From Oscillospiraceae bacterium (GTDB lineage Bacteria > Bacillota > Clostridia > Oscillospirales > Ruminococcaceae): a stretch of DNA of 64,000 nucleotides. Positions 8,792-18,130 of this stretch are shown in pieces. The stretch is taken from the NCBI GenBank assembly GCA_009784625.1, contig WRBI01000007.1, positions 1 through 64,000 on the forward strand, given 5' to 3'. Within the stretch, counting starts at the first letter, position 1. Each line of letters opens with the position of its first letter. The notes below the pieces were generated by a model that was given only the letters and a program-made list of their open reading frames with translations, made no database searches and was not told the DNA's origin. The translations under genes and the position numbers were made by a program.

Positions 8792-9514
8792 TTAAGATTC
8801 GGATTCTTCCCAGTTGTGCCAGATTTCCTGCACATCGTCGTTTTCCTCAAGCAGCTCAAGCAGCTTTTCCATCTTTAGGGTCATCTCTGCCTCTAATCTG
8901 ACATAGGTAGCCGGGATGTACTCGGCCTGTGCGCTGGCAAAAGTATAGCCCTTGCGTTCCATTTCTTCCCGCACCCCGCCGACACCGTCCGGCTCCGCGG
9001 TAACTTCGACTCCGTCTTCTCCGAAGTAAACGTCGAGCGCACCGGCCTCCAGGCAGTCTTCGATTACTTTGGCTTCGTCGAGTTTCTCACCCAGGGCGAT
9101 CAGAATCCCTTTTCGCTCAAAGAGAAAACCGACACTGCCGGTCTGACCCAAATTTCCGCCGTACTTGTCGAAGTAGTGGCGCAGGTCACCGGCCGTGCGG
9201 TTGCGGTTATCGGTCAGGCACTCGACCAGTAAAGCCACCCCGCTCGGGCCGTAGCCCTCGTATAAGATTTGCTCGTACTCGGCTTTGTCGCTCCCCGCTT
9301 TTTTGATGGCCCGTTCAATGTTGTCGCCGGGTACATTGAGTGATTTCGCCTTGGCGACGATATCTCTCAGCTTTCCGTTCACACTTGGGTCAGCCCCGCC
9401 CTCGCGGACAGCCAGGGATATCTCTCTGCCCATCTTTGTAAATATCTTTGCCCGCTGGGCGTCGGTCTTTTCTTTTTTTCGCTTAATCGTGCTCCATTTA
9501 GAATGTCCTGACAC
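8792..9514 (-). CDS. yebC: YebC/PmpR family protein
   Basis: MSGHSKWSTIKRKKEKTDAQRAKIFTKMGREI...YEGYGPSGVALLVECLTDNRNRT. Confidence 0.97.
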   Translation of the reverse strand: MSGHSKWSTIKRKKEKTDAQRAKIFTKMGREISLAVREGGADPSVNGKLRDIVAKAKSLNVPGDNIERAIKKAGSDKAEYEQILYEGYGPSGVALLVECLTDNRNRTAGDLRHYFDKYGGNLGQTGSVGFLFERKGILIALGEKLDEAKVIEDCLEAGALDVYFGEDGVEVTAEPDGVGGVREEMERKGYTFASAQAEYIPATYVRLEAEMTLKMEKLLELLEENDDVQEIWHNWEESES

Positions 9515-9544
9515 GAGAACCCTCCATCAAAAATATTTGCTCGA

Positions 9545-11377
9545 TCATCTGTTCCGAAAGATCGGGATGCGGTACTCGCCGGTTTCGGGATCAAAGATGT
9601 CTTCGGGGCGCAGGTGTGCCCACTCAGCGAGATCCCACTCGTCTTCGTTTATGCCCTCATCTTGCTGTTGTTGTTGGTTTCCCTCGGTAACGGCCGGTTG
9701 TATTGCGACCACCAGGGCGACGCTGCCCCGGTCGGGGTTAAACGACTCCCCCGCCGCCGGTATGGTCTCAAGGATGGTGCCGGGCGGCACTTCGGTGTTC
9801 AGCCGTTCAAGCACATGGAAGTTTGCGACCTCCAGTTCAGCCAGAACCTGGATGGCGTCCTCAAGAAGCTCGCCAATCAGGGTTGGCATTTCGATATCTG
9901 ACCGGCTGACCCAAAGCGCTATGTTGATCCGCTCGGTGACCGGCATCATCTGGCCGGGGGCCGGTATCTGTTCAAAGACAGTCCCGCCCGGCCACTCAGG
10001 CCTGCTCTCTTGTCTGACTGTGAAGACAAACCGCTCAAGATAGTCTGGGTCGTCTACAAAATCGGTGAGCCGGCTGCCCACAAAGTTGGGGACAGCCTCT
10101 AACTGGTGCGCGACAGCGCCGGGGGGACTCGCCGGCTCTTCGGTCTGATAGGGCTGTGAAACCGCGGGCATGCCTATAATATCCCCCAAAGTGGTGGTCA
10201 CAAAGTAGTAGATGATGCCAACCAGCACCACCAGCATGACCAGCGTACCCAGTACCATGTATTTGAAAGTTCCACCGCCTTCCCGGCGGCGGCGGGGGGG
10301 GCGTTCACTCTGCCCTTCTTCGCTGGTTTGCCCGTGGCGCGGGGCTGGTTTTTTGCGCGGCTCCCCGCTGTCCCGCTGGACTTTTCCGCGGTCAAATACG
10401 GCGGTGCTGGAGGACGACTTTTGCTCGACCATCCGGGATAAAAAGGTCTGCACCGCCTGCAAGCGGTCTTCTGCAATCGGGTTCATCGCCTCCCAGACGG
10501 CGGCGGCCGCATTGCGGTTTAAGTCGGGCAGAAGCTCACTCAGGTGTGTCAGCTGGTTTTGCTCTTTGTCAATCCGGATGGATTTTGGCGGCACCACCCC
10601 GGTCAGGGTGCGGTAAAAGAGTGCGCCGATCGCGTAAACGTCGGTCCAGCTGCCCTGCCAGCCGTTGGGCGAATACTGCTCGGGCGCGCTGTAACCGGTG
10701 AACAGCTCACTGTCCAGCTCACTGCCCGAAGTGCGGGTGGCGCCCAGCGCAAAATCCCAGAGATAGAGCTTTCCGTCACCGGCCATGTAGATGGTGTAGG
10801 GTGAAATCCCGCGGTGAATATGCCCGTGCGAGTGCAGAACTTCCAAGCTGTTGACAATGGGCGCGAGCAGCGAGAACGCGTGGTGGTAGCTCAGGCTTCC
10901 GCCCTGTCCTTCCAGATATTCTTCAAAGCTGACGATATCTAAGCCCTTGTAAATGGCGTAGACCGTGTTATTTTCAGAAATGACGTTCTCAAGCGGAACG
11001 ACCTGCTCGGTGACCGACAGCCGCTTAATCTCGTTGCAAACATCCACAAAGTCGGACATAAGGGCCTTGTAACCCGCGCCACAGCCGGAAAGCGGGCTGA
11101 CCCGCCCGGTTTTCATATCCCGCTGGGCCATGGTGCGTGGAAAATATTCGCGCACCCAAACTCTTTGCCCAGCTGTATTGTCAAACCCGGCATAAAGCGC
11201 GCCCTCACCGTTTTTATGGGCGTACTCGCCCAATAGATAACGGCCGCCAACCACCGTGCCCGGCTTTACGTATTGTACGTCGTAAATATCGTCGGTCTTC
11301 CAGCCACAGATCGGACATGCCGCCTTTTCGAACGGCGCCATACAGCGCAAACAACGGCGCTTTGCTCCCTTTGACAT
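9545..11377 (-). CDS. Zinc-ribbon Ser/Thr protein kinase-like protein with TM segment and two PASTA domains; probably catalytically degenerate
   Basis: RCLRCMAPFEKAACPICGWKTD; kinase fold GRYLLGEY...HIHRGISPYTIYM...LWDFALG; TM YMVLGTLVMLVVLVGIIYYFV; PASTA-like repeats. Start placed at 11377 (MSKGAKRRC). Confidence 0.85.
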   Translation of the reverse strand: MSKGAKRRCLRCMAPFEKAACPICGWKTDDIYDVQYVKPGTVVGGRYLLGEYAHKNGEGALYAGFDNTAGQRVWVREYFPRTMAQRDMKTGRVSPLSGCGAGYKALMSDFVDVCNEIKRLSVTEQVVPLENVISENNTVYAIYKGLDIVSFEEYLEGQGGSLSYHHAFSLLAPIVNSLEVLHSHGHIHRGISPYTIYMAGDGKLYLWDFALGATRTSGSELDSELFTGYSAPEQYSPNGWQGSWTDVYAIGALFYRTLTGVVPPKSIRIDKEQNQLTHLSELLPDLNRNAAAAVWEAMNPIAEDRLQAVQTFLSRMVEQKSSSSTAVFDRGKVQRDSGEPRKKPAPRHGQTSEEGQSERPPRRRREGGGTFKYMVLGTLVMLVVLVGIIYYFVTTTLGDIIGMPAVSQPYQTEEPASPPGAVAHQLEAVPNFVGSRLTDFVDDPDYLERFVFTVRQESRPEWPGGTVFEQIPAPGQMMPVTERINIALWVSRSDIEMPTLIGELLEDAIQVLAELEVANFHVLERLNTEVPPGTILETIPAAGESFNPDRGSVALVVAIQPAVTEGNQQQQQDEGINEDEWDLAEWAHLRPEDIFDPETGEYRIPIFRNR

Positions 11378-11574
11378 GGGTTTCCACCTTCCAAAAAATA
11401 CGAGAACCGGCCCGCTAAGCGCATTGCTTCTTCCGCCGGAGCTGTAGTGCGCGCGGCGACGGATCTGGATATGTAAATAAAAAGCGCAAAGTGATCCTAT
11501 CTTAATAATACTCTGATCGCGGCGAATTTTCAAGTCGCAATCGGTAGGTAAATCTAAAAAAATATAAATGATTA

Positions 11575-11611
11575 AGCCGCCGGGCAAAGAGGAAACCTTG
11601 TCCGGCGGCAG
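11575..11611. terminator. Hairpin between converging/adjacent genes
   Basis: GCCGCCGGGCAA...CTTGTCCGGCGGC. Confidence 0.6.
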
Positions 11612-11621
11612 ATGCTTACAT

Positions 11622-12842
11622 TTATTTTTGTCGAAACTTTGGCTTTAACAGCAAATATCCGGCCAACCCGGCTACCCCGGCTATGTAGAGCCCGACCCCG
11701 GACAAATTTCCGGAAGTTTCCGGTTCCCGTGAAACTTCGTAGATGGCCAACGGGTCGGGCAGCTGGGCAATGGGCGGGGCCGGCCTGCCGGCCTCCCCCT
11801 GTGGGGGCGGAACCGGTGGTGTGTTCCTCTCGGCCGGCGGTGGGGCAGCCGGGGCTCCGCCCGCATTCGGGTTTGGTGCGGTAATCACTCCGGCAAATCG
11901 GGTGGCGGCCTCCTGCGCGGTGTTGGTGTTAGAGGACGAAGACGGCGGCTGGGTGGACGGGCGGGCCGGTGGGCGAGGCGGCGGAGCGGGGTCGGGGTCG
12001 GGTGGGAGCTCTGTTCCCGGCGGCTGAACAGGCGGGGCCGGCGGCGGCTCACCCATCCGCAATGACCTTCCGGTCAGCTCAACCCAAGCCAGCGAAGTCC
12101 GGTCCGCGCTTCTGGTAAGAACGTTTCCGCCCGGATCGTTTAATTCTATCCAAAGGAACGCGGTGTTGGATGGCATCGCGCCGGCGCTGACAAAATCTTC
12201 GGCGATCATGATTCGGCCGTCTTCGGCCAGCTGTACCTGCGCGATTCTTTCCCGCCGAAGTTGGATCGGGACGGGTGTTCCGCCGGCCGACGCCGCCCCA
12301 TAAGCCCGAACGCCCATCGGCAGGCGGGTGCGCGCGTCCGGCTCGTGTTGGATGCGCACAAAGTCATGGTTGTAATCGGACCCGATCAGTTGGTGCCACT
12401 CACCTTGATGCCGGGCATAAATCCCTTGGCTGTTCGGGCTAAAAAAGACATCGATCGCCTCAGGCGGACTGGCAAATGGGTTTGGCATATTGCCGTCGGG
12501 CGCGCCAAAGCGCAGAGCTTGTCCGCCCGCCGTGGCAAAGGTGCCGCGCGGGGTGTAAACGCGAAACCGGACATTCTCCAACCCGGACACGCGGTAGCGC
12601 ACCGCGCCCACCCCCCGGTTTTGCTCGGCGGCCACCGTCAGCTGCATCTGATCCCTTGCTTCGGGCAGCCCGCTTCTCTGCCTGGGCTGCAGGTTATTGG
12701 TCTGCCTGATCCCGGAGGATACAACTTCCATCTCATCCACAAAAGTAATTGCATGGGCACCGAGCGTCAAAACACTCAGGCAAAAAATGGTGGTCAAAGC
12801 CGTTATCACACTTTTCACGCGATTAGCCGCCTGTCTGTTCAT
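11622..12842 (-). CDS. Secreted proline-rich protein with C-terminal sorting-signal-like tail
   Basis: N-terminal signal peptide; Pro-rich linker; C-terminus EPETSGNLSGVGLYIAGVAGLAGYLLLKPKFRQK. Confidence 0.65.
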   Translation of the reverse strand: MNRQAANRVKSVITALTTIFCLSVLTLGAHAITFVDEMEVVSSGIRQTNNLQPRQRSGLPEARDQMQLTVAAEQNRGVGAVRYRVSGLENVRFRVYTPRGTFATAGGQALRFGAPDGNMPNPFASPPEAIDVFFSPNSQGIYARHQGEWHQLIGSDYNHDFVRIQHEPDARTRLPMGVRAYGAASAGGTPVPIQLRRERIAQVQLAEDGRIMIAEDFVSAGAMPSNTAFLWIELNDPGGNVLTRSADRTSLAWVELTGRSLRMGEPPPAPPVQPPGTELPPDPDPAPPPRPPARPSTQPPSSSSNTNTAQEAATRFAGVITAPNPNAGGAPAAPPPAERNTPPVPPPQGEAGRPAPPIAQLPDPLAIYEVSREPETSGNLSGVGLYIAGVAGLAGYLLLKPKFRQK

Positions 12843-13076
12843 TTAATGTAATTCGACAAAATTCGACATGCATGTTCATGTTAAGTATATAGTTCATCGC
12901 GTGAGATGTCAATTATTATTCCCATGTTTTATCTTGATATTTTGCTAATTTTTTACATTAAACTCGGCTATTGCGCCAATTGTGAGGATAATTTTCAGCC
13001 TGTACTTTTAGTAATTGAAATTGACGAGAAATTGTGGTACAATTTTCACCACCGACATCACCAACGGAGGTTAAAC

Positions 13077-13871
13077 ATGCAACCCCAGGATAAGATTATA
13101 CCAACACAGTCAAACCAGTCTTCTGACAAACTTTTGTCCTTGATCGAGCTTTTGTCCGAACAGCCCGAACCGATTCGGCTTCAGGACATCTCCCGGCTGA
13201 GCGGGCTGAACCCCAGTACCGCCCTGCGGTTTATCAACGCGCTTTCCCGCCGGGGATACCTCGCGCAGGATGCGGATACCGGCCGCTATTACCTGACCTT
13301 TAAGATATGCGGCCTTGCACAGAGCATATCCTCTCATATGAGTGTGCGCAAAATCGCCCTGCCATTCCTTCGGGAGCTTTCAAACGTCTTTAGCGAATCC
13401 TGTAACCTGGCGGTTGAGAGCAATATGTCGGTGCTGTATGTCGAGGTGGCCAGCTCACAAAACCGCACGCTGGTCAGCACCCAGCGGATTGGGAACGCCG
13501 CCGCCCTGCACTGCACCGGGGTCGGAAAATTGTTTTTATCCCAATACCCGTCCGACAAACTCACGGGGCTGCTGGGTCAAAGGCCGCTTGAAGCGTTTAC
13601 CGAGCACACAATCACCGACCCGCAGGCCCTTGGCCGGGAGCTCGCGCATGTGCGAGCGGTCGGCTTCGCCTACGACAACGAAGAATGTGAGGACGGCACC
13701 CGCTGCATCGCCGCCCCGGTCCGCGACTTTACCGGAAAGATCGTGGCCGGAATCAGCGTGAGCGGCCCCGCCGTTCGGATGAGCGACGAACACATAGCCG
13801 AACACCTGCCCAGCCTGCTTGACTGCACAAAGCAGATATCCTTGCGCCTCGGCTGGCGAGAGGGCGCTTAA
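13077..13871 (+). CDS. IclR-family transcriptional regulator
   Basis: wHTH LLSEQPEPIRLQDISRLSGLNPSTALRFINALSRRGYL; C-terminal effector domain GRELAHVRAVGFAYDNEECEDGTRCIAAPV. Confidence 0.93.
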   Translation: MQPQDKIIPTQSNQSSDKLLSLIELLSEQPEPIRLQDISRLSGLNPSTALRFINALSRRGYLAQDADTGRYYLTFKICGLAQSISSHMSVRKIALPFLRELSNVFSESCNLAVESNMSVLYVEVASSQNRTLVSTQRIGNAAALHCTGVGKLFLSQYPSDKLTGLLGQRPLEAFTEHTITDPQALGRELAHVRAVGFAYDNEECEDGTRCIAAPVRDFTGKIVAGISVSGPAVRMSDEHIAEHLPSLLDCTKQISLRLGWREGA

Positions 13872-14036
13872 CCCGGATGCGGAAGGCCGCAAATACCGGC
13901 CAAATTCATCCGCGCGACCAAAAAACCCCGTTTGTCGCTATCGGTATTTGTGCCCATAACACCTTGCGCATGGTGATAACTTGTGTTAAAATGACTACAT
14001 ATTTCAAGTGCACAGCGCACAGAAAAGGAGAAACTT

Positions 14037-15314
14037 ATGAAACTTTTAATTATCGGGGCAGGGGGCGTTGGCACTGCTGCCGCTATGATTATCAAAAGAG
14101 CCGGCAAGGATGGCGATTGGGCTGAGAAAATTGTCGTCAGCGATTACAATTTTGACAGGGCCAAAGAAGTGGCTGAAAAAATCTGCGGCGGCGGCAAGTA
14201 CATTGCGGCCAAAGTGGACGCCGGCAACGCCGGCTCGATCAAATCCTTGATCAAAGAGCACGGAATCACATTTGTAATGAACGCCGTTGAGCCGCTTTTT
14301 AACGAGTGCATCTTCGATACCTGCCTGGAAGAGAAAGTCGGCTACATAGACTGCGCCATGACCCTTTCCAAGCCCCATCCCGAAAAGCCGTTCGAAAAGT
14401 GCGGTGTCAAGCTGGGCGACTACCAGTTCGCCAAAGACGAAGAGTGGAAAAAAGCCGGAAACATGGCCATCTGCGGTTCGGGCGTTGAGCCGGGCGTGGT
14501 CAATGTGTTCGCCAAATACGCCGCCAACACCTTATTTGACAAGATTGATGAAGTCAACATCCGGGACGGCGACAACTACTCGGGCGACGACATCGGTTAC
14601 TTCGGCTTCTCGGTCTGGACAACCATTGAAGAGTGTCTAAACCCCCCCATCGTATGGGATAAAGCTAAGGGCGGCTGGCACACCACCGAAAACTTCTCGG
14701 AGCCCGAAGTCTTTAACTTCCCCGGCGGGATCGGCGACGTTGAAGTCATCAACATCGAACATGAAGAAGTGATCATGGTTCCCAGAGCCATCGACTGTAA
14801 CCGCGTCACCTTTAAGTTTGGCGTACCCCGCGAAACCCGCCAGCTGCTCAGCTTTTTGCGCGACCTGAAAATGGACGAGGCCACCAAAAAAATCAAAGTC
14901 GGTGACAGTGAAATCGCGCCCAGAGACTTTTTGGTCAAAGTCGTGCCCAACCCGGTCGAAGCAACCATGCGCATGGAAGGCAAAGGCTGTGCAGGCGCTT
15001 GGGTAACCGGCGAGAAAGACGGCCTTAAGCGGTCGGTCTATATCTACCAGATATCCGACAATCAGGACTGCATCAAGAAGTACTCGACCAACTCGGTCGT
15101 ATCCCAAACCGCCATCGGTCCGGTTATCATGATGGAACTGGCTGCCAAAGGCATTTGGGATATCAAAGGCGTACAAATCCCTGAAAACTTTGACCCCAAC
15201 CCGTTTATGGAGAGACTGGCCAAGTACGAATTCCCCGCCGGTATCCGCGAGATGGATTCCCCCTACGCCGATATGCTGGGCGAAAAGGCAATCCTTGAGA
15301 GCTTAAAGAAGTAA
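14037..15314 (+). CDS. Saccharopine dehydrogenase-family protein (carboxynorspermidine/saccharopine reductase-like)
   Basis: MKLLIIGAGGVGTAAAMI Rossmann motif; family-typical CGSGVEPGVVNVFAKYA. Confidence 0.85.
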   Translation: MKLLIIGAGGVGTAAAMIIKRAGKDGDWAEKIVVSDYNFDRAKEVAEKICGGGKYIAAKVDAGNAGSIKSLIKEHGITFVMNAVEPLFNECIFDTCLEEKVGYIDCAMTLSKPHPEKPFEKCGVKLGDYQFAKDEEWKKAGNMAICGSGVEPGVVNVFAKYAANTLFDKIDEVNIRDGDNYSGDDIGYFGFSVWTTIEECLNPPIVWDKAKGGWHTTENFSEPEVFNFPGGIGDVEVINIEHEEVIMVPRAIDCNRVTFKFGVPRETRQLLSFLRDLKMDEATKKIKVGDSEIAPRDFLVKVVPNPVEATMRMEGKGCAGAWVTGEKDGLKRSVYIYQISDNQDCIKKYSTNSVVSQTAIGPVIMMELAAKGIWDIKGVQIPENFDPNPFMERLAKYEFPAGIREMDSPYADMLGEKAILESLKK

Positions 15315-15327
15315 CCATCCATACACA

Positions 15328-15362
15328 GCAAAAGCGGCGGGCATAATGCCCGCCGCTTTTGC
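15328..15362 (+). terminator. Rho-independent terminator
   Basis: AAAAGCGGCGGGCATAATGCCCGCCGCTTTT. Confidence 0.9.
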
Positions 15363-15497
15363 TATGTACGCCGCTGTACCCTTTTTCGGCTCCCGCGCAT
15401 ATCCTAACGTTGGGCGACTGTATACAGCAGTCGCATCTTTCTGCCTACAGCGCCGGGGCAGTCTGCCGGCCGCCCAAACAATCAGCGAGGTGATTTT

Positions 15498-16070
15498 ATG
15501 TTTATGCCAATTCTCTCCGGGCTTGTGGTGTCGGTTGACGCGTTTTTTATCGGCCTTTCACTCGGGCTTCAAAAGGGCTGCCGGTTTGTGTATCTTGCGC
15601 TCATCAATGTCTTTTTGTTCGCGCTCTGCGTCCTGGGCTTTTTGATTGCGGGGCAGATATACGAGCGGATCCCGTTCGAGCCGGACTATGTCGTCGGGTT
15701 TGCGTTCATAGCGCTCGGGTTATGGACCATCCTCTATTACTTTGTCTCCGAACAGTTGAGGCGGAGAAAGGGCGGCGATGAGGCAAACATCTCGCCAAAA
15801 ACATTTGCAATTGTCGGCCTGGTTATGAGCGGCGAAGCTATGCTGATCACCATGGGCATTACCTTTCTCTTTCTTCCACACTCATCTTTTGCCATCCCGC
15901 TCACAGTCGCGCTTGCACATTTTGGATATTCTGCGCTCTCCTTTCACCTGGCAAGAACCAAGCGGATGAGGCGGATCCCCCCGGCGCTCAGCAATGTCGT
16001 TTCAGGGCTGGCGCTCATTATTTACGGAACAATGGCGCTGTTTTTGGATTTGGGCGAGTTGTTTACATAA
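15498..16070 (+). CDS. MntP/YtaF-like multipass membrane protein (putative Mn2+ efflux)
   Basis: LSGLVVSVDAFFIGLSLGLQKG and 6-TM pattern; second family member at 23887. Confidence 0.7.
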   Translation: MFMPILSGLVVSVDAFFIGLSLGLQKGCRFVYLALINVFLFALCVLGFLIAGQIYERIPFEPDYVVGFAFIALGLWTILYYFVSEQLRRRKGGDEANISPKTFAIVGLVMSGEAMLITMGITFLFLPHSSFAIPLTVALAHFGYSALSFHLARTKRMRRIPPALSNVVSGLALIIYGTMALFLDLGELFT

Positions 16071-16117
16071 GAGGCGATGACTATAGTATTAGATAAACGC
16101 TTTTTGCGTTGATTTGC

Positions 16118-17407
16118 CTACTCCCACTCAATCGTAGCCGGCGGCTTGCTCGTTATATCATAAACCACCCGGCCAACCCCACGCACTTCGCTCACAATCC
16201 TGCTTGAAGCCTGGTCCAGCACCTCATATGGAATCCGCGCCCAGTCGGCTGTCATAAAGTCGGTGGTAGTCACCGCCCGCAGGGCAATCGTGTAATCGTA
16301 AGTTCGATCCTCCCCTTTCATGCCCACCGAACGCATGTCGGTGATCACCGCAAAGTACTGGTTGATATCAGCCGCCAGCCCCGCTTTCTCAATCTCCTCC
16401 CGGAAGATGTAGTCGGCGTCCCGCAGGATGTCCAGCTTTTTCCGGGTAATTTCGCCGATTGCGCGAACAGCCAGCCCGGGGCCGGGGAAAGGCTGCCGCC
16501 AAGCCAGATATTCAGGCAGACCGAGTGCCAGGCCAAGGGCGCGCACCTCGTCTTTAAACAGGGCACGCACCGGCTCGATGATTTCGCGGAAGTCAACGTA
16601 GTCGGGCAGACCACCCACATTGTGGTGGGATTTGATGACGGCGGCCTCGCCGATCCCGGACTCAATTACGTCCGGATATATCGTTCCCTGTGCCAGAAAA
16701 TCGACCTTGCCGATCTTTTTGGCTTCTTCTTCAAAAACGCGGATGAACTCTTCGCCGATGATCTTGCGTTTGGTTTCGGGATCGGTCACCCCGGCCAGCT
16801 TGCCTAAAAAGCGGTCGGCGGCGTCCACCCGGATCAAATTGATATCCCAATCTTTGAAGGCCGCCATGATCTGGTCCCCTTCATTTTTGCGCATCAGGCC
16901 GTGATCGACAAAAATGCAGGACAGCTGCTTGCCGATCGCTTTGGCCAACAGGGCGGCCACCACCGAGCTGTCTACCCCACCGGACAGTGCGAGCAGGACT
17001 TTGCCGTCCCCGATTTGTCCGCGAATTTCATCAACCGACTGGCGGGCGTAGTCGGCCATTGTCCAGTCGCCCACTCCGCCGCATACGTCAAACAAAAAGC
17101 TGCGCAGAGTTTGCTCGCCGCTTTGTATATCCTCAACCTTGAGGTTAAATTTCAGGCCGGCAGACACAGGGTCAATTCCAATGCCCATAATCGGCAGGTC
17201 AGGGGCAAAGGCGGCTGAATCGATTTTTGGCGTGTTCTTATTGCCGGCGGTGAGAATCAGCCCGATCGGCTTTTTTGCTTTTATCACATCCTGCGCCATT
17301 GTGTGCGGGTGCACCTCACAGTATATGCCAAGCGCCCGGACACGCCGGGCAATAATTTGACCGTATGGTCCACCGAAATCTAAAATCAGTACTGTTTGTC
17401 GCTCCAT
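16118..17407 (-). CDS. guaA: GMP synthase with intact ATPPase/dimerisation domains and a truncated, degenerate glutaminase domain
   Basis: [66 protein letters not shown]-terminus only about 110 aa with no GICYGMQ. Confidence 0.93.
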   Translation of the reverse strand: MERQTVLILDFGGPYGQIIARRVRALGIYCEVHPHTMAQDVIKAKKPIGLILTAGNKNTPKIDSAAFAPDLPIMGIGIDPVSAGLKFNLKVEDIQSGEQTLRSFLFDVCGGVGDWTMADYARQSVDEIRGQIGDGKVLLALSGGVDSSVVAALLAKAIGKQLSCIFVDHGLMRKNEGDQIMAAFKDWDINLIRVDAADRFLGKLAGVTDPETKRKIIGEEFIRVFEEEAKKIGKVDFLAQGTIYPDVIESGIGEAAVIKSHHNVGGLPDYVDFREIIEPVRALFKDEVRALGLALGLPEYLAWRQPFPGPGLAVRAIGEITRKKLDILRDADYIFREEIEKAGLAADINQYFAVITDMRSVGMKGEDRTYDYTIALRAVTTTDFMTADWARIPYEVLDQASSRIVSEVRGVGRVVYDITSKPPATIEWE

Positions 17408-17556
17408 TGCTTTACCCTCTCCTTCGATCTTGTCTGCCCTTTAGTATAACATATTGAAAGCGGTGTTGACAACGGCAGTATATTCAATATAATGAATATA
17501 CTGCGAGATAATCCATCGATGAAAGAAGACTGCGGGCAGTGGAAAAGAGAGAGGTT

Positions 17557-18008
17557 ATGCACTACGAGGACTGGCAGTTAGAAGCGTTTGTGGGAAAAAA
17601 GCGGATTTTTACGAAGAGAAATGGGCGCGTGATTCCTTTTTCAGCCTGGCCGGGTTTCTGCTTTCTTTTATCTGGCTGTTACACCGAAAAATGTATCGTG
17701 AAATGATGATCATCTGCGGCGCATTCGTCCTGTTATGCACATTACTGGAGCATGGGTTCGGACTGGACTTATGGCGTGGTGCAGGGATGGGGGTTATGGG
17801 CGGTGTTGGAGGTGCAGGAGGTTCCATTTATCGCGGCAAATTCTTCCGCACCCTGAAAGAATCCGTTGATATGCCCCAAGAGGCACAGACCAACTACTTG
17901 CGTAAACAGGGCGGGGCAGCCCCCATTTGGAAAACACTTCTGTTTGTTCTGCTTTTCTTTGCTTTCACTGTCGTGGTCGAAATCATCTTTTTCGCTATTT
18001 TCAACTGA
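17557..18008 (+). CDS. DUF2628-like membrane protein; reading frame requires a -1 shift at A_AAA_AAG (17595-17601)
   Basis: 0-frame MHYEDWQLEAFVGKK then -1 frame ADFYEEKWARDSFFSLAGFLLSFIWLLHRKMYREMM...; SD-like AGAGAGAGG upstream of 17557. Confidence 0.65.
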
Positions 18009-18040
18009 TTACATACGAATTTTCGATGCAAGCATTTTGA

Positions 18041-18077
18041 ATATACGCAGGGCTTTGAATCAAAGCCCTGCGTATAT
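18041..18077 (+). terminator. Perfect 17-bp stem, 3-nt loop terminator
   Basis: ATATACGCAGGGCTTTG-AAT-CAAAGCCCTGCGTATAT followed by TTT. Confidence 0.9.
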
Positions 18078-18130
18078 TTTATGGAATTTACTTCCATACT
18101 CTAGACACTGATACTAAAGCGGGTGATGTT

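Noticed and set aside
15363-15497. Possible yybP-ykoY (Mn2+) riboswitch upstream of the MntP-like gene
   Set aside because: A small hairpin (GCGACTG/CAGTCGC at 15414-15434) is present but I could not recognise the conserved core; needs a covariance search
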